From Colocasia esculenta (taxonomy: Eukaryota; Streptophyta; Magnoliopsida; Alismatales; Araceae): DNA of 64,000 nucleotides. The position numbers were made by a program, and so were the translations under genes. Below the pieces are notes generated by a model. It was not told where the DNA came from. It saw nothing but the letters and a program-made list of their open reading frames with translations, and searched no databases. Where the stretch lies: NCBI GenBank assembly GCA_014218235.1, contig CM024755.1:162619941-162683940 (forward strand). Reading direction: 5' to 3'. Position 1 is the stretch's first letter, and every line of letters begins with the position of its first letter. Below are positions 12,001 through 23,491 of the stretch, piece by piece.

Positions 12001-15000
12001 GTTCTTCACACGTTTGTAGTTTTTCTTCTCTTGCAGCATTGAAATTGAAACTGTTTTCAGTCAGTTGACAAAAGTCTTCATAGCAAAATGACTGACAATG
12101 GAAATGAATAAACTGTTACCTGACGTCATCCATCTTTATTGAGTTTTGATTATCAGCAATTACGAACGGTTTGTCTACTTTTCTTTGTTTTCTTCTTTTT
12201 GACTATGCTCCATTTTTGATTTTCTTCTAGGTGCATGCTTGGTCTACTGATGCCAACCTGTATGTTGCCGATGAGGATGATGTTAATTATAGCTGTCGCG
12301 TATCAGGTAAGCACAATACCATCCAGAAGTACTGAAGACATGGTTTCAGTTGCAATCTCAATTTTTTTTGTTGTGAGTCATATTTAAGGCTTCAAGCAAT
12401 GCTTTTAGATCAGTGTGGATGGGGAAATTCTCTTCTCCCTTGGAAAGAGGGAAAATATATTTGGGGTGCATAATGCTTCAATTTTTGTGGGCGTGCCAAT
12501 TTGTTTAACATACAATTTTAAAATTTGCTTAATGTGGGAATTTGTATGTCCGTTCATCGGACGATTGCGCCTATATTTTGGTGTATTTGTTTCACAATTT
12601 TATCAGGCGAATTGGGTTTCGTGTATTAGATCTTTCCCCACCGATTGAAGTCGATGTTAGTTTACATCGAGATGACCTCAGACACCTTTGATTCTCTGTC
12701 AAATAACACCTTCTGTCTCTATTTGTTGTGGCAATGATGACCTTAATGGTCGCCCTCTATGGATATACTCTTGCAAAGAAAGTTAAAGACTTTATTGCTT
12801 GTACACATATTACAATTGGTCTTTCAAGACCTATATAAGTGGGATTGATTATATAATTGGGTCCACAGAATTACATTCGGTCACGATCGAACAGTTGGAT
12901 GTAGGCTTCATCACGATCGGACCGTTGTATCTGAGTTTCGTCACAATCGAACTGTTGGATCTGAGCTTCATCACAATCGGACCGTTAGATCTGAATTTCA
13001 TCACGATCGGACTGTTGGATCACTAAGATGATCACTGTTGGCCTATTATGTTTGTCACCATCATCTTTTTTACTGTGATGGACTTTTAAGTGGTCTCACT
13101 GGGCATGTTTGCAAATTTCCACCCTTTGGTCATTTTTGCAGTTTTCTGCCTTTTCTGGGTGTTTCTATAGTTTTCTACCCTTTTTGGGTATTTCTGCAGT
13201 TTTTTCGCCTTTTCTGGGTGTTTTTGTTGTTTTCTATCCTTTTTGAGTGTTTCTACAATTTCTACCCTTTCTAGGTGTTTCTGTAGTTTTCTACTCTTTC
13301 TGGACATTTTTGCAGTTTTCTACCCTTTTTGGGTATTTATGTATTTTTTTGCCCTTTTCGGGCATTTTGCAATTTCCATCTTTTTGAGTATTTATGCAGT
13401 TTTCCACCCTTTCTGGGTGTTTTGCAGTTTTTCACCCTTTTTGGGTGTCTTGCAATTTTCTTCGACATGAGGGTATTTCTGTAATTTTCCTTGTCATAGG
13501 AGTATTTCTGTAATTTCTATGACACCGGGGTATTTCTAAAAGGTATTTCTATAATTTCCTGTCCTTTTGAGGACATTTCTACAATTTTTGTTCTTTCGAG
13601 GACATTTCTGCAATTTCTTGTCTTTTCCAAGACTTTTTTTTTGCAATTTCCCACCCTTCTAAGGATGCGTGTGCCACTTCACCCCCTTTCCAAAAGGTCT
13701 TCGTGCAATTTTCATCCCTTGGAGGGTATCACAACAATTCCCCTTGATGTGAGGGCACATTTACAATTCTCCTCAACATGGGGGTTTGAGGAATTTTGGT
13801 ATTTTGGAGTTATGAGTTTTGGGAAATGGAGGTTTTAGGATTTTTTTGGAAATTTATAGGATTTTGGCTGTTTATGGAGGTTTGGGTATTTGTCGGGTTT
13901 TTGGGTTGAATATTTTATGTGCCAACAATTTTGAATATGTGATCATAGAAATCATATATATATATATATGTCTATATGCGTTTGTGTACTTACATACATA
14001 AATATGTAAATTAATGTACAAAGTCATATTAGACATTTTAATTTGTGTGTATATATACATATGCATTAGTTTCCATATGTGAAATGATTAGGGGTGAACA
14101 CAGGTCGGTTCAGCCCAGTTCACCCCTATTTTTACATGAACCAAACTGACCCGAGTTTCTCTAGCGGTTCAGTTTAAATCGAAATCTGCCAAGAAGAATA
14201 GTTTTAACGGCGGTCGCGAGATCAAGAGGTACATGCCCTTCACGTGGAGGTATGCGCCCAAGGCGCCTAACCAACTGCGCTACAAACGTTTTTGTGTAAA
14301 TATGTATTATTAATCAATTATATATATATATATTCAATTTATTTCGATTACCCAAACTGAAACCGAACTGAACTGTGAGGCCCGTGAAACCGAACCGAAC
14401 CGACCCAAACCAGTCTATTCGGTTCGATTTTTTCGGTTTGGACCATATTATGAACATCCCTAGAAATGATGGTTTTAATACATGTATTAATTATTGTACA
14501 TAATAAAAAAATGGTGGTAGAATCAGCCTGGGGTTGGCCGATCTAGGCTGATCTAGACCGATTGGTTAGAATTTAAACAATCCGGGGGCTTTCCCCCTAG
14601 AATTGGATTGGCCTAGGCCGATGTTGAACCTTGAAAAGTTCATGGTGTTCGTGCCAAAAATTATTTATTTATCCAACAGTTACTTAGGTAACGTTGGGTT
14701 CAAATCCTTTCCAAATTAAGAGAGGGAATTTATTCATTAAATCGGCATCAAGCCTCTCCAGTGAAGCAAAAGTTCAGAAGAGAACAGTGCTTCGAGGAGG
14801 ATACGTCGCGGAAGAAATTCGGCAGCACAAGGTCAATAAGACCAAATGTGAAGAACAAGTACAAAGAACACGTGCAGCAGAAGCTCCAAGCACTTGCAAA
14901 TTCAACTCTTTGCCGAGAAATCTCCAAAGAAAGGGGCAAAGCTTCACCAGCACCAACATCTCCCCTAAGGGGACATGGGGGGGCCTATTTATAGGCAAAA

Positions 15001-18000
15001 ATCCCCATGAAAAAACCGATGGGGCTTACCATCGGTTAAGGGGTTTAAACCCCCAACCGATGGTACCTCCCATCGGTTAAGGGGAGTCCCCTTAATTGAT
15101 GGGACCTTCCATCGGTTAGGGGGAATTACCCCCAACCGATGGTACCCTCCATTGGTTGGGGAAGACCCCCCCCCCAACCGACGGAACACTTCCATCGGTT
15201 GGGGGCGATGGAACCTTCCATTGGTTGGGGGAGGTGCCCCTTAACCGATGGAAGGTACCATCGGTTAAGCTCAACCGATGGTGCCTCCCATCGGTCATTC
15301 CCCCCCTCCTCCCTCAAACCTAAAGGGGCTAAAACCCCTATAAATACTCATGTAGCCCTAAGGGGCAAAGGATCTTTTTTTCGGATCCCTTTTTTGGCTC
15401 CTCCTTTTTGGATCCCAAAAATTGGAAGAAAAATATGAAAAAAGCAAAGGCTGTTTCCAAAGAAATTGTAGCTTGTTCTCAAAGGTTCCTCCATCGGTGT
15501 GAAGGTATCCGCCCTCGGCAACCGCAAAAGGAAGGGTGGTCGTCTCCATCCGGCTACGAGATCTCCTTAATCCCCCTCCATGTCGAGCTAATCTCCATGG
15601 AGGGTTTCAAAAGAAACCCTAATGAAACCCATACCTCCACATCGAGCAAGTTTCTGTGGAGGTAAAATTAAATTGTGTGCTTTGGTGTTTAATTACCTTC
15701 TATGTCGAACAAGTCTCCATGGGTATATGGTATTTAAACATTTTTGTTCTTGTGTTCTAAATATTTCCATGTCGAGCAAGTCTCCATGGGCATAAACATT
15801 TAGACACATGTTCTTCCTTCTCTTCGAGCAAGTCTCCGGGAAGGGTGAGTGTTTGTGCTCATATGTATATATTTTCTAAGGAAACTCTGCCCAAGCGGAG
15901 GTTCTGCCCGAAAATATATCCATATGTTCACAAATATTGTGCTCATATGTATATGTTTTCTAAGGAAACTCTGCCCAAGCGGAGGTTTTGCCCGAAAACA
16001 TACTCATATGTTCACAAATATATGTTCATATGTATATGTTTTCTAAAGGAAACTCTGCCCTAGCAGAGGTTCTGTCCGAAAATATATTTATATGTCCACA
16101 AATATATGTTCATATGTATATGTTTCTAAAGGAAACTCTGCCCAAGCAGAGGCTCCGCCCAAAAACATACTCATATGTTCATAAACTATATGTGCATATG
16201 TGCGTATTTTATGGGGAAACTCTATCCATGCAGAGACTCTGCCCTAAAATAATACGACCATATGCCCATCAAATACATATTCATATATTTATACGGTAAC
16301 TCTGCCTATGCGGGAGCTCTGTTCAAATTCACAATATACTCAAATACCAAATAAATTCACGGGTATATACCCGCTCATTTCCCAAATTATATGTCAAACC
16401 CTCAAAGGGATTCATACTCTTTTTTTTTAAAGATGAAATTCTTTCCTCAAGGCAAATACTCTTTTCAAAAAAAGAAATACTTCTTTCAAAAAACAAATCC
16501 CTTTTCCAAATCAGAGTCCATTTTGTCCGATAAAAAAGACAAAACACTGCATTATTATTTTCTAGAAAATGCAAAACCTCTCGACTTTGTTATCAATGGT
16601 ATTCGGATTAAAACTGATGTAAATAACATCAAAGATTTTTAATCCGATGCAAACAAAACATCGGTTCCGATCGATGGAGAAGGGGGTCCAGCACATGCTA
16701 CCCTAATCGCCTGATAAAATAAAATCGCGGAACCAATAAGTTCAAAGTAAAACTGACGCACATGTCCATTCCTTGGACATAAAATTTTTCTCTCCGCATT
16801 GCGCGGATTCTAATTTCTGTATGTTAGACAGGCTGACAAGCCCCGCAAGGCAAAATAATAAATAAAATCAATCAAAACTCAAATATCAAACAAAATACAT
16901 ACACGAAACTTTCCGCGTCTAACAGCTGATCCCGATCCAGATTGTTTGATTCTGCATTCCATGCTCGCAACTCAGTAACAATGCTAATAGTGTGATCAAG
17001 GAAGGCACAACTAGCAAGAAGAAGATGACCCGTCATCCCTAAGGATAGAAGGACAGGCAGAAGGTTCAGGGTTGCCAAGGCAACCACCATCAATGTTCAG
17101 CTTGATCCTCTCCGAACAAGATTAGGTCTGGGAGGGAAGAACCCATCAGTAATACTCAAGGCCTATAAAGAGTATCTTTCCTCTGCAGAACAAGTGTGCT
17201 TAGGGTGGTACATGGAAGGAATATCACGAAGTAGAGATATGCTCTCATGGAGGGTGCTTTCCTTAGAGTTAGGTAGACTATCATATCTGGAAATGCATTT
17301 AACTTTCCAGAGGCACCAGGTGATGATAAAAAAGGAGTAATGTCAAGACAAAAGGAGTTGACAGAAGTAGTGGAAGCAAGGGACATGAGGGTATCAAAGA
17401 TCTTAGTAGAGGAGGATGTGGGAAGGGAGACCCTGTAGATACTCTAAAAAAAAATCTCTGACAGTAAGAAGCATGCTCACCATGGGTAAGAACGTGATCA
17501 AGTGACTCACATGTAGGGGAAAGACAACGTGTGTTTCTGCATACCAACAGGATGTCAATCCTCTGAACTGTAGAGTCAAAGTGGAGCCTATCCACAAGAG
17601 CATGATAAATGAAAACAGAAACAGTCCTAGGGAGATGAGGGTTCCAAATTCACTTGGTGATCTATAGAGGCGATTCCTGATGGCAAACAGTATGCCAGGC
17701 AGATTTAGTATGGAAGGCTTGTATTTAATAATCTTGTTGTATGACTTTGATCCGAGGAAAAGTACCATGTCACCAGATGAATAATTTTCTTGGAAATTGC
17801 ATAAGATTTTCATTTGAAGCTCTTTCTGATGGTATGCAGGTTACATTATTTTTTGTTTAACTGGAAAAAATGATGTGAAAATTTGATCTTACTATCATTT
17901 TGGCATATACCTCTGTACCCAGGCTCTCTCTTGTTGGAGGAAATCATAAATGCTTATGGTCGAGAAGGGATTGATTCTGTGATTGAAGCTGCTCAGAAGC

Positions 18001-20908
18001 ATTATAATGAGTCTTGTCAAGCAAAACTCACTGGTTCTTCGGACTGGTGGAGAGTTAGTATACTATACTACAGAGTCCATTGCCTGCATTTCAGTTTATT
18101 GTGGGCATTTATTTACCTTTGCAATTTATTTTATTGAAGGTAGAATAAAGCTATAATTCATTTTAACTAGAAAAGATAACTAATGTAGAATGCCTCATGA
18201 TCTACTTCATAAAATGTGGGACTAACATCACTGTTCTATGATAAGATGATAAAACAAGATGTTCCATTGAAAAGTGAAGCTGGAAAACTATAGAAGAGAA
18301 AACCGAAACCCTACTAAAAGTAAGCAAAGCCAGTGTGATAAAATCAAAACTGAATTTTTATAGCCACTTTCGTCAATTTCAGACCAGAAGGTTCAAGTTC
18401 CTGATTTTAGGCAATAATGAATTCTCTTTTTTTCCTAATATGGTGTTCACATTCTATCAGCTTTTATGTTCTCTTTATTATACCATGTAAATTTCAACAC
18501 CTTCCCTGGAATGCCTGATTGACTTCTTTTTGGTGTAAACATGCTGGTAAGATCAGATACCACCATTCCTCATGGAAAGAAGAATCAGCTGATCTTGAAC
18601 AGAGTTGGCCCATTTGATTTGGAATTGCTGGAAGGTGATCCAAGTCAAGAGGAGTAGCAACCCTAAATTGAAAAGTTCCAGCGGAATTGGCCTATTTCAC
18701 CATTCCAGTTGATCCAAAATTAAAAAAAAAAAAGGCCGGATCTGGCCAAAACAGCCTGGGTCAGTGCAACCCGACTAGGGCTGATGGCACTACCCCATTT
18801 CTTCTTCTTCTTCATTTTCCCAAGTTCACCCCTGCTGCTGGTCTCTGTCGCCCCAGCTGACCAGTCATGTCCTTCACCACCAGTTCCATCCCCCATCCCC
18901 TGCAAGTCTCTTCCCTGTGTTCTGCCTTTTCCTCTTCTTTCCCTTGTCCCCTCCAGGAAACCTCCCTGATGGTTGAGTTTCTTCAGTTCCTAGACACTTG
19001 ACAGTTCCCATCACATCATTTTAAAACATTGAACTATGGTCTTCCAAGAAAACCTCTAAATTCTGAAGACATCCTTTTGAAGGAGGGGAAATAGACCATT
19101 AAGTTGGCCTCTCTATATTGGCTCAAAACTCCCTCTATCTAATTTCAAATCCTATGAGCAGCTTTCCATGTTATTGTTCATTTTTGCAAGTTGTGTCTTC
19201 CATACCAGCACCTATGCTTTCACTGAATCTGTGCTGGATTCAAATTAAATGATGTCTGCTAAAACTAAGGCTTTCAAGTAGATTCAGATTAAGCTGGTGA
19301 AGGGAAAATCCTGAGAGATACGGTTGGACAATAGTTGCAATTCTATCTGTCCCCTGATAGATTTTTTTTGATGGAAACTAACAGTATTTCAAATCAAATC
19401 TTTTGGGAAGTCTGGAATGGTTCATCTGTATGGTCTTGTTCTTGTTTGAAAATTATCCCTCCTAGTCTGAAGTTGCCATCCACATCATGGCAGATACGAG
19501 AAGCTTCTATTTTTGCGCTGTGCTCAGTCTCTGATCAGTTGATTGAAGCTGAGGTTTGTTTTTGCCTGTCGATGCCATTTTCATCTCAGTATTTGCGAGC
19601 CATGAAAGAGATCATTAAAATTTGCAACATTTTCTTTTCACTTGTAGATGTTCACGAGTGTATAAAGTATGCAATTTTTCTTTTCCTAATTCTCAATCAT
19701 GTCTCCAGGATTCAGGCTTCACCAAATTCAACCTAAGCGGCCTTCTTCATCAAATGCTCACTGAAGACATAGGATCAGGTGGCATGCATTTTCTTCAGTA
19801 ATTTTGTAGCAATGACAGAGTCTTTAAGGAGGCTCGAGACCTAGACAGAGTAGTTAATTTTGTGTGTGAGCAAGCGAGGACATGGAGTACCTGTCTTTGT
19901 AATTGTAATTTCTTCTTTCTTTCTCATTCTGGTGGGTTATTGAGATATATCTGGATAGGCCTCCTTATCTTGTTAGGGGGTTTTTTGTTGTCCTCTTCCC
20001 TTTTGTATTTTTTATTGCAGAATTCTTGTGCTACTCCCTCCACACTCCTACATCCTTCTCCAGTCTTATACATAAAGTGGTATTATTTGCTTTTTCTGCG
20101 GCCATATTTTAGTGATTCTAATAGTGGAAACATTTGTAATGTGCAGGGTTAAATGAATTTCCTTTCCTTCATGCACGTGCATTCTCAGCAGTTGCCAAAT
20201 TCTTTTCTCTGGTAGTGATCACTATCTTTTTGTGCTTTACAGTTCATCAGCTTGTTTGCTAAACATGGTAATCACTAATCACTGCTTTTAATGCTTGACA
20301 GATCAGTCAAGAACTTCGCCAGCAGTTTCTCTATGCTGCTAGCCAGGCAATTGCTATGGATGTGTAAGATCTGTTTTACCTTTCAAATTTGCTAGAATCT
20401 AATGACAAACTGACACCTCTTGGAAATTTGCTGCTGCAGCCCCCCTCCTGTAAAAGTAGGTGCTTGTCGGGCACTTTCCCAACTTTTACCAGAGTCTGAC
20501 CCAGGGAATCTTCAGCCACATTTGATGAGATTATTTTCATCATTAATTGATCTTCTTAAGCAAGTAAATTGTTTTTTTTTGGAAAATGTACTATCTATTA
20601 TATATTTATGTGCAAAGAAGGCTCATTCATGTGTTTTGTTTCTAGGCTTCCGAAGAAACACTACATCTTGTGCTAGAAACTCTTCAAGCAGCTGTCAGAG
20701 CAGGTTTTGTCAAGTAACATAACAACTACATTTTTCTGTGTGATTGTTTAATGTTTTCTTATCATTTTCCTTTGTCTATAAATTCTTTAATGCAGGCCAT
20801 GAACATACTGCACCCTTAGAGCCAGTGATCTCTCCAATTATTCTTAATACATGGGTACAACATGTTTCCGATCCATTCATCAGTATTGATGCTGTGGAGG
20901 TGTTGGAG
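3029..20908 (+). CDS. IPO9: Importin-9-like nuclear transport receptor, exons 1-20 (C-terminal part not in window)
   Basis: Encodes an importin-beta family receptor (karyopherin, HEAT/ARM solenoid) that carries cargo such as histones and ribosomal proteins into the nucleus in a Ran-dependent way. Exons join in frame: 3029-3158, 3287-3348, 3470-3562, 3755-3926, 4045-4160, 4372-4458, 4565-4681, 4779-4845, 4952-5094, 9904-9951, 10046-10114, 12231-12306, 17923-18053, 19494-19553, 19709-19778, 20147-20211, 20302-20363, 20440-20563, 20646-20703, 20796-20908. The total is 1863 nt or 621 codons, against roughly 1000 residues in plant importin-9. All introns are GT-AG except intron 2. Residues 27-80 form the importin-beta N-terminal domain, with segments such as LAAVLLKQFIK and YDWPDDWPDLLPFLLKL. 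PPPVKVGACRALSQLLP is a conserved central segment. There are no frameshifts or stops. Identification rests on recalled similarity to the Arabidopsis homologue. The start is the first ATG of an exon beginning MAAAASVDQDQQW. The remaining ~400 residues were not found. Confidence 0.93.
3349..3469 (+). other. U12-type AT-AC intron (importin intron 2)
   Basis: The intron begins ATATCCTG directly after the codon CAG and ends CTTAC directly before TTGGCG. The 5' end matches the minor-spliceosome consensus ATATCCTT at seven of eight positions. A CTTGAT branch-point element (consensus CTTRAY) lies with its adenosine about ten bases before the 3' splice site, the spacing expected for U12 introns. Removing exactly this segment restores GLRQ-LAAVLLK, the conserved importin-9 sequence. 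Confidence 0.85.
6635..8995 (+). pseudogene. Decayed ORF of the element A/B family, interrupted
   Basis: Residues coded at 6635-6865 (ending KYFDGA) match the intact ORF of element B, sharing GNYIPQSIVDSLSRMGEIVVEGDQ-like spacing and YFDGA. Stops break the frame after 6865. Reading continues at 7031-7280, where a motif of the form W-[DE]-Q-S-L-x-x-x-x-GLDLIDD occurs twice. It resumes at 8800-8995, where WDHALFVESGLGRIFEDM is a third version. The gap of about 1.5 kb between the two parts is an insertion. The function is unknown. It is not a recognisable gag, protease, RT or integrase. Confidence 0.6.
7290..8800 (-). mobile_element. Inserted fragment with possible hAT-transposase-like coding remnants
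   Basis: This block interrupts the element A reading frame. On the minus strand it holds short frames, at 8472-8912 and 8043-8360 among others. They contain HPLNAWVETRQ, FDPHDRSW and a run of aspartates after SDDSTQGPS, reminiscent of C-terminal tails of plant hAT-type transposase relatives. A 13-bp inverted repeat with a 5-nt loop lies at its left edge (7296-7326). Neither a target duplication nor clear terminal repeats could be fixed, so the boundaries and the hAT label are tentative. Confidence 0.35.
10115..12230 (+). other. Importin intron 11, no further feature
   Basis: This is a 2.1-kb AT-rich intron with simple purine runs (about 10622-10650) and a short TA run (about 11560-11575). 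No open frame, RNA gene or complete transposon is visible. Confidence 0.7.
12881..13022. repeat. 30-bp minisatellite, five copies
   Basis: Copies begin at 12881, 12911, 12941, 12971 and 13001 with TCACGATCG or TCACAATCG, and each contains a variant of ACCGTTGGAT. The phase is exact at 30 bp, so the array translates in frame but is not a gene. Confidence 0.8.
13110..13640. repeat. 29-bp pyrimidine-rich minisatellite
   Basis: The array consists of diverged copies of a roughly 29-bp unit built on TTTTCTACCC, TTTTTGGGT and ATTTCTGCAG. CCC and GGG within each unit can pair as a short hairpin. Open frames across it on both strands are a consequence of the repeat and are not genes. Confidence 0.7.
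14089..14462. mobile_element. hAT-type MITE (TSD GAAATGAT)
   Basis: The terminal inverted repeats are TAGGGGTGAACA and, on the other strand, TAGGGATGTTCA. Perfect 8-bp duplications GAAATGAT flank the element at 14081-14088 and 14463-14470. The interior carries GGTTCGGTTT-like words and no transposase. The TAGGG(G/A)TG ends are typical of Ac/hAT-like elements. Confidence 0.85.
14205..14290 (-). repeat. tRNA-derived SINE-like segment inside the hAT MITE
   Basis: Read on the minus strand, TAGCGCAGTTGGTT is a strong A box (14269-14282). A degenerate B-box region near TTGATCTCGCGAC follows about 45 bases on. The segment has no counterpart at the element ends, suggesting a tRNA-related sequence acquired by the MITE. 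Confidence 0.45.
14646..16924 (+). mobile_element. Diverged Tat-family LTR (solo or truncated)
   Basis: Starts TGTTCGTGCC and ends TCTAACA, and follows the order of the complete Tat LTRs at 28206-31684 and 48571-52141. The order is a tRNA-free U3 start, a palindrome array at 15014-15296, a TATA box TATAAATA at 15339-15346, ~80-bp CTCTGCCC repeats at 15868-16330, and U5 hairpins at 16762-16807. No matching 5-bp duplication was found at the chosen ends. Whether it is a true solo LTR or a truncated element is therefore open. Confidence 0.65.
16925..17815 (-). pseudogene. LINE-type reverse-transcriptase C-terminal (zf-RVT-like) fragment
   Basis: On the minus strand, DRLHFDSTVQRIDILLVCRN is followed by CLSPTCESLDHVLTH. 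This resembles the cysteine/histidine zinc-ribbon at the end of plant LINE polyproteins (pattern DRLxxxG, CxxC, ESxDHLFxxC). The frame is broken and no RT core is present. The call is weak and comes only from the motif pattern. Confidence 0.4.
18054..19493 (+). other. Importin intron 13, no further feature
   Basis: This is 1.4 kb of intron. It has an A-rich tract at 18719-18733 followed by pyrimidine-rich sequence. No supportable gene or complete transposon is seen. Confidence 0.6.
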
Positions 20909-21774
20909 GTAGGACATCATAGAAGAGTTGTGAATATTACGTTGATGAGCATGATTATTATATGCAATTTACCATACACATTATCACAGAAGAATTTGTA
21001 TGATATGTAGAAACCCTATACTCCTATAGAATATACATACATTGAGAGCTCTTAGATTAGCACCATATCTTCTGTCACTCCCTTATTGTTTATCAGCTGC
21101 CTGTCTAATCGGACACTGCATCAAGAATATTGGATATATAAGTTTTAGGTGTGTCTCACCCCCCATAAAAAAACTTCAGGAAATTTCCATGAATATTGAA
21201 ATATTAAAATTCTCCGACATACTTGTTAAAAGAATTTCTCTTGCATTTCTTATAGTTATTGGGGAGTTAGGTTGCTTCACGCGGCCTCAGTGTGACATTC
21301 CATTGTATAGGTGTTGGGAGTTGTCTTTTGGTGCATTTTGCCTATACTTGTACATTCCATTTTTGTTAATATACTAGTGGTACTATCCACTTTTAAAAAA
21401 AGGTTTGGTTAAACATTTATTTTCCTTTTCTTTGATGGCTTGGTGTGAGGGAGTTGAGACTCTTCTTTCAAGTGCATTTTGGGTCTGCTGACAGGGTTCC
21501 ATTGGCTGTAGACTCCTGTTGCTTTAGTTCCTTTATTTTCTACAATGAGATTTCTAATTCTTGTTGGACATATCTTGCCTTCCGCAGCCTACAACTGTGA
21601 TTGACTGTAGCAAGCCGTATCAGCTGATTTGCATACTACAGGAAGTTGGGGACAGATAAGATAAATTTATGAAAGAGAAATATGAGGAACTTCATGGCCA
21701 ACATCACTAGCAAAGGTATTCCCAGTTACTGAGATGAAGAATCCTACAGTGCCACACTTCTGACCATGGTTTGC

Positions 21775-22938
21775 CAAATCGGGGCGAATTGGTGCAAATC
21801 ACAGAAAAGCCGATTCGTGATTCGCTTGATTCGGCCGGTTTACATGCGAACCGGCCAAATCAAACAACATCGGGCGAATCGGGCCCGATTTGCATATATA
21901 TATATATAATGAATATATATTACATATATATGTATATGTAAGACATATATGCATGCATATATGTAACATATGTATGTCAGATATGAGAATGGGCTCAAGG
22001 ATTCACATGGGATTACATGGAACTCATATCTTATTTACATTTCATATCATTTAAGTAAATGTTTCATTTACTTAAGATATTACATGTAAATAAGGAAGTA
22101 CCCCCCCATTTGAATCTAATAAAAATATCAAAAAAATCATATCTCTTACTAATAATAAGTCAATTCGCTCATCCAAGAAGAAAATCACGATTTTGGTGAT
22201 TTCATCAGAATATCGACTTTCCAATCCCTCATAATTTGGTTTATTTAAAAATTTCATAATTCAAATAAACCTAATAGAATACTAAAAATCCAAAGTCCGG
22301 TGGAAGAAAGTCAAACATGCATATGACTTCTCCAAAGGAGCCACTCTCATACTGACCGCAACCAAGTCCTAGTCAATAGGAGAGTGGCTCCCTTGGAGAA
22401 GTTATATACATGTTTGATTTTTTTCATCAGATTTTGGATTTTTAGTGTTCTATTAGGTTTATTTGAATTATGAAAATTTTAAATAGACCAAATTATGAGG
22501 GATTAAAAAGTCGTTATTTTGATGGAATCACCAAAATCACGATTTTCTTCTTCGACGGGAGAGTTGACTTTTTATTGATAAGAGATATGATTTTTTGATA
22601 TTTTTATTAGATTCAAATTATAATATCCTAAGTAAATGAAACAAGAAATTATAACATTTACTTAAATGATATGAAATGTAAATAAGATATGAGTTCCATG
22701 TAATCCCATGTGATTATGTGAATCCCTGAGTTCATTCTTATATCATACATATGTTACATATATGCATGCATATATGTCTTACATATACATATATATGTAA
22801 TATATATTCATTATATACATATATTATATTAAATATATATATTATATATATACATGCGAATCGGTCCGATTTACCTCCGCATCGGATCAAATCAGGACAA
22901 ATTCGATTCGGTCCGAATCGGCGATCCGGCAAACCATG
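21775..22938. mobile_element. Foldback (long inverted-repeat) element, TSD CTTCTGAC
   Basis: The two halves are inverted copies: arms at about 21775-22348 and 22380-22938 around a 31-nt loop. The outer ends are CATGGTTTGCC and GGCAAACCATG. The innermost stem includes GGAGCCACTCTC and its complement. An 8-bp duplication CTTCTGAC flanks it (21767-21774, 22939-22946), pointing to hAT-type mobilisation. There is no protein-coding capacity. A transcript would fold into a hairpin of more than 550 bp with some mismatches and AT-repeat slippage, a natural Dicer substrate. Confidence 0.85.
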
Positions 22939-23229
22939 CTTCTGACCACATGATTGGATGATTAAGGTGGACTGGTGAAGTCAGCTTGGAAGTCAAGTTT
23001 GGTGCTCCTGAACTTTACCTTTTGCTATCCACTCTCCAAATGGGATGGCAGAAAAAGGAATGTGACAGACAGAGTGGCACCTGACCATTTCTTTATCAAG
23101 ATTGCATAGCTAGATCTCAAAAGCCCACACCTATATTAGTATTATTTTTTGTAGCATTTGAAGTATACTGAAAGGGAAATAATTACTTTTGCTTTGAAGT
23201 TGTGTATTGAATATCCTGGCCTTCATTGG

Positions 23230-23491
23230 TGTATCACCTTAGGAGTTTCTGGGTTGCCTTGATGTGGTCAGTGATCTTCTGATTGGGTGAAAAGTCTTGT
23301 TTGGGTGGAATGGAAGTGGGAAAGTTGAGGGTATCTTTATATACTTGAAAAAAATGGGCATCATATAGTGGTGGTTCTCGACTCTTTATGCATCTGAAGC
23401 ACTTGACTTTTGAAGGTGGAGTTGATAACCAGTCTGCACTGGATTGGGATTCCCCGTCCCTTGTGGACTGCCGGTTTGTGGGTATAGAATT
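23230..23491 (-). pseudogene. Ty1/copia relic, part downstream of integrase
   Basis: Minus-strand coding remnants here continue the copia integrase relic at 26362-26909, from which they are separated by LTR element B. The left boundary and frame are uncertain. The assignment rests mainly on continuity across the TSD of element B. Confidence 0.35.

Larger units (their letters stand above)
12410..13840 (-). repeat. Degenerate Tat-type LTR relic with minisatellites
   Basis: About 12540-12720 resembles the inverted end of the Tat LTR seen at 26910-27240. It has a GTCCG-ttcat-CGGAC hairpin (12548-12562), then the ATCAGGCGA and CATCGAGAT words in the same order. Beyond it lie two minisatellites: a 30-bp unit repeated five times at 12881-13022, and a 29-bp pyrimidine-rich unit repeated at 13110-13640. 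LTR ends could not be located. The relic reading is an inference from order and spacing. Confidence 0.35.

Noticed and set aside
13038..13470. Phe-rich plus-strand ORFs and the matching minus-strand Lys-rich ORF
   Set aside because: They are translations of the 29-bp pyrimidine minisatellite inside importin intron 12.
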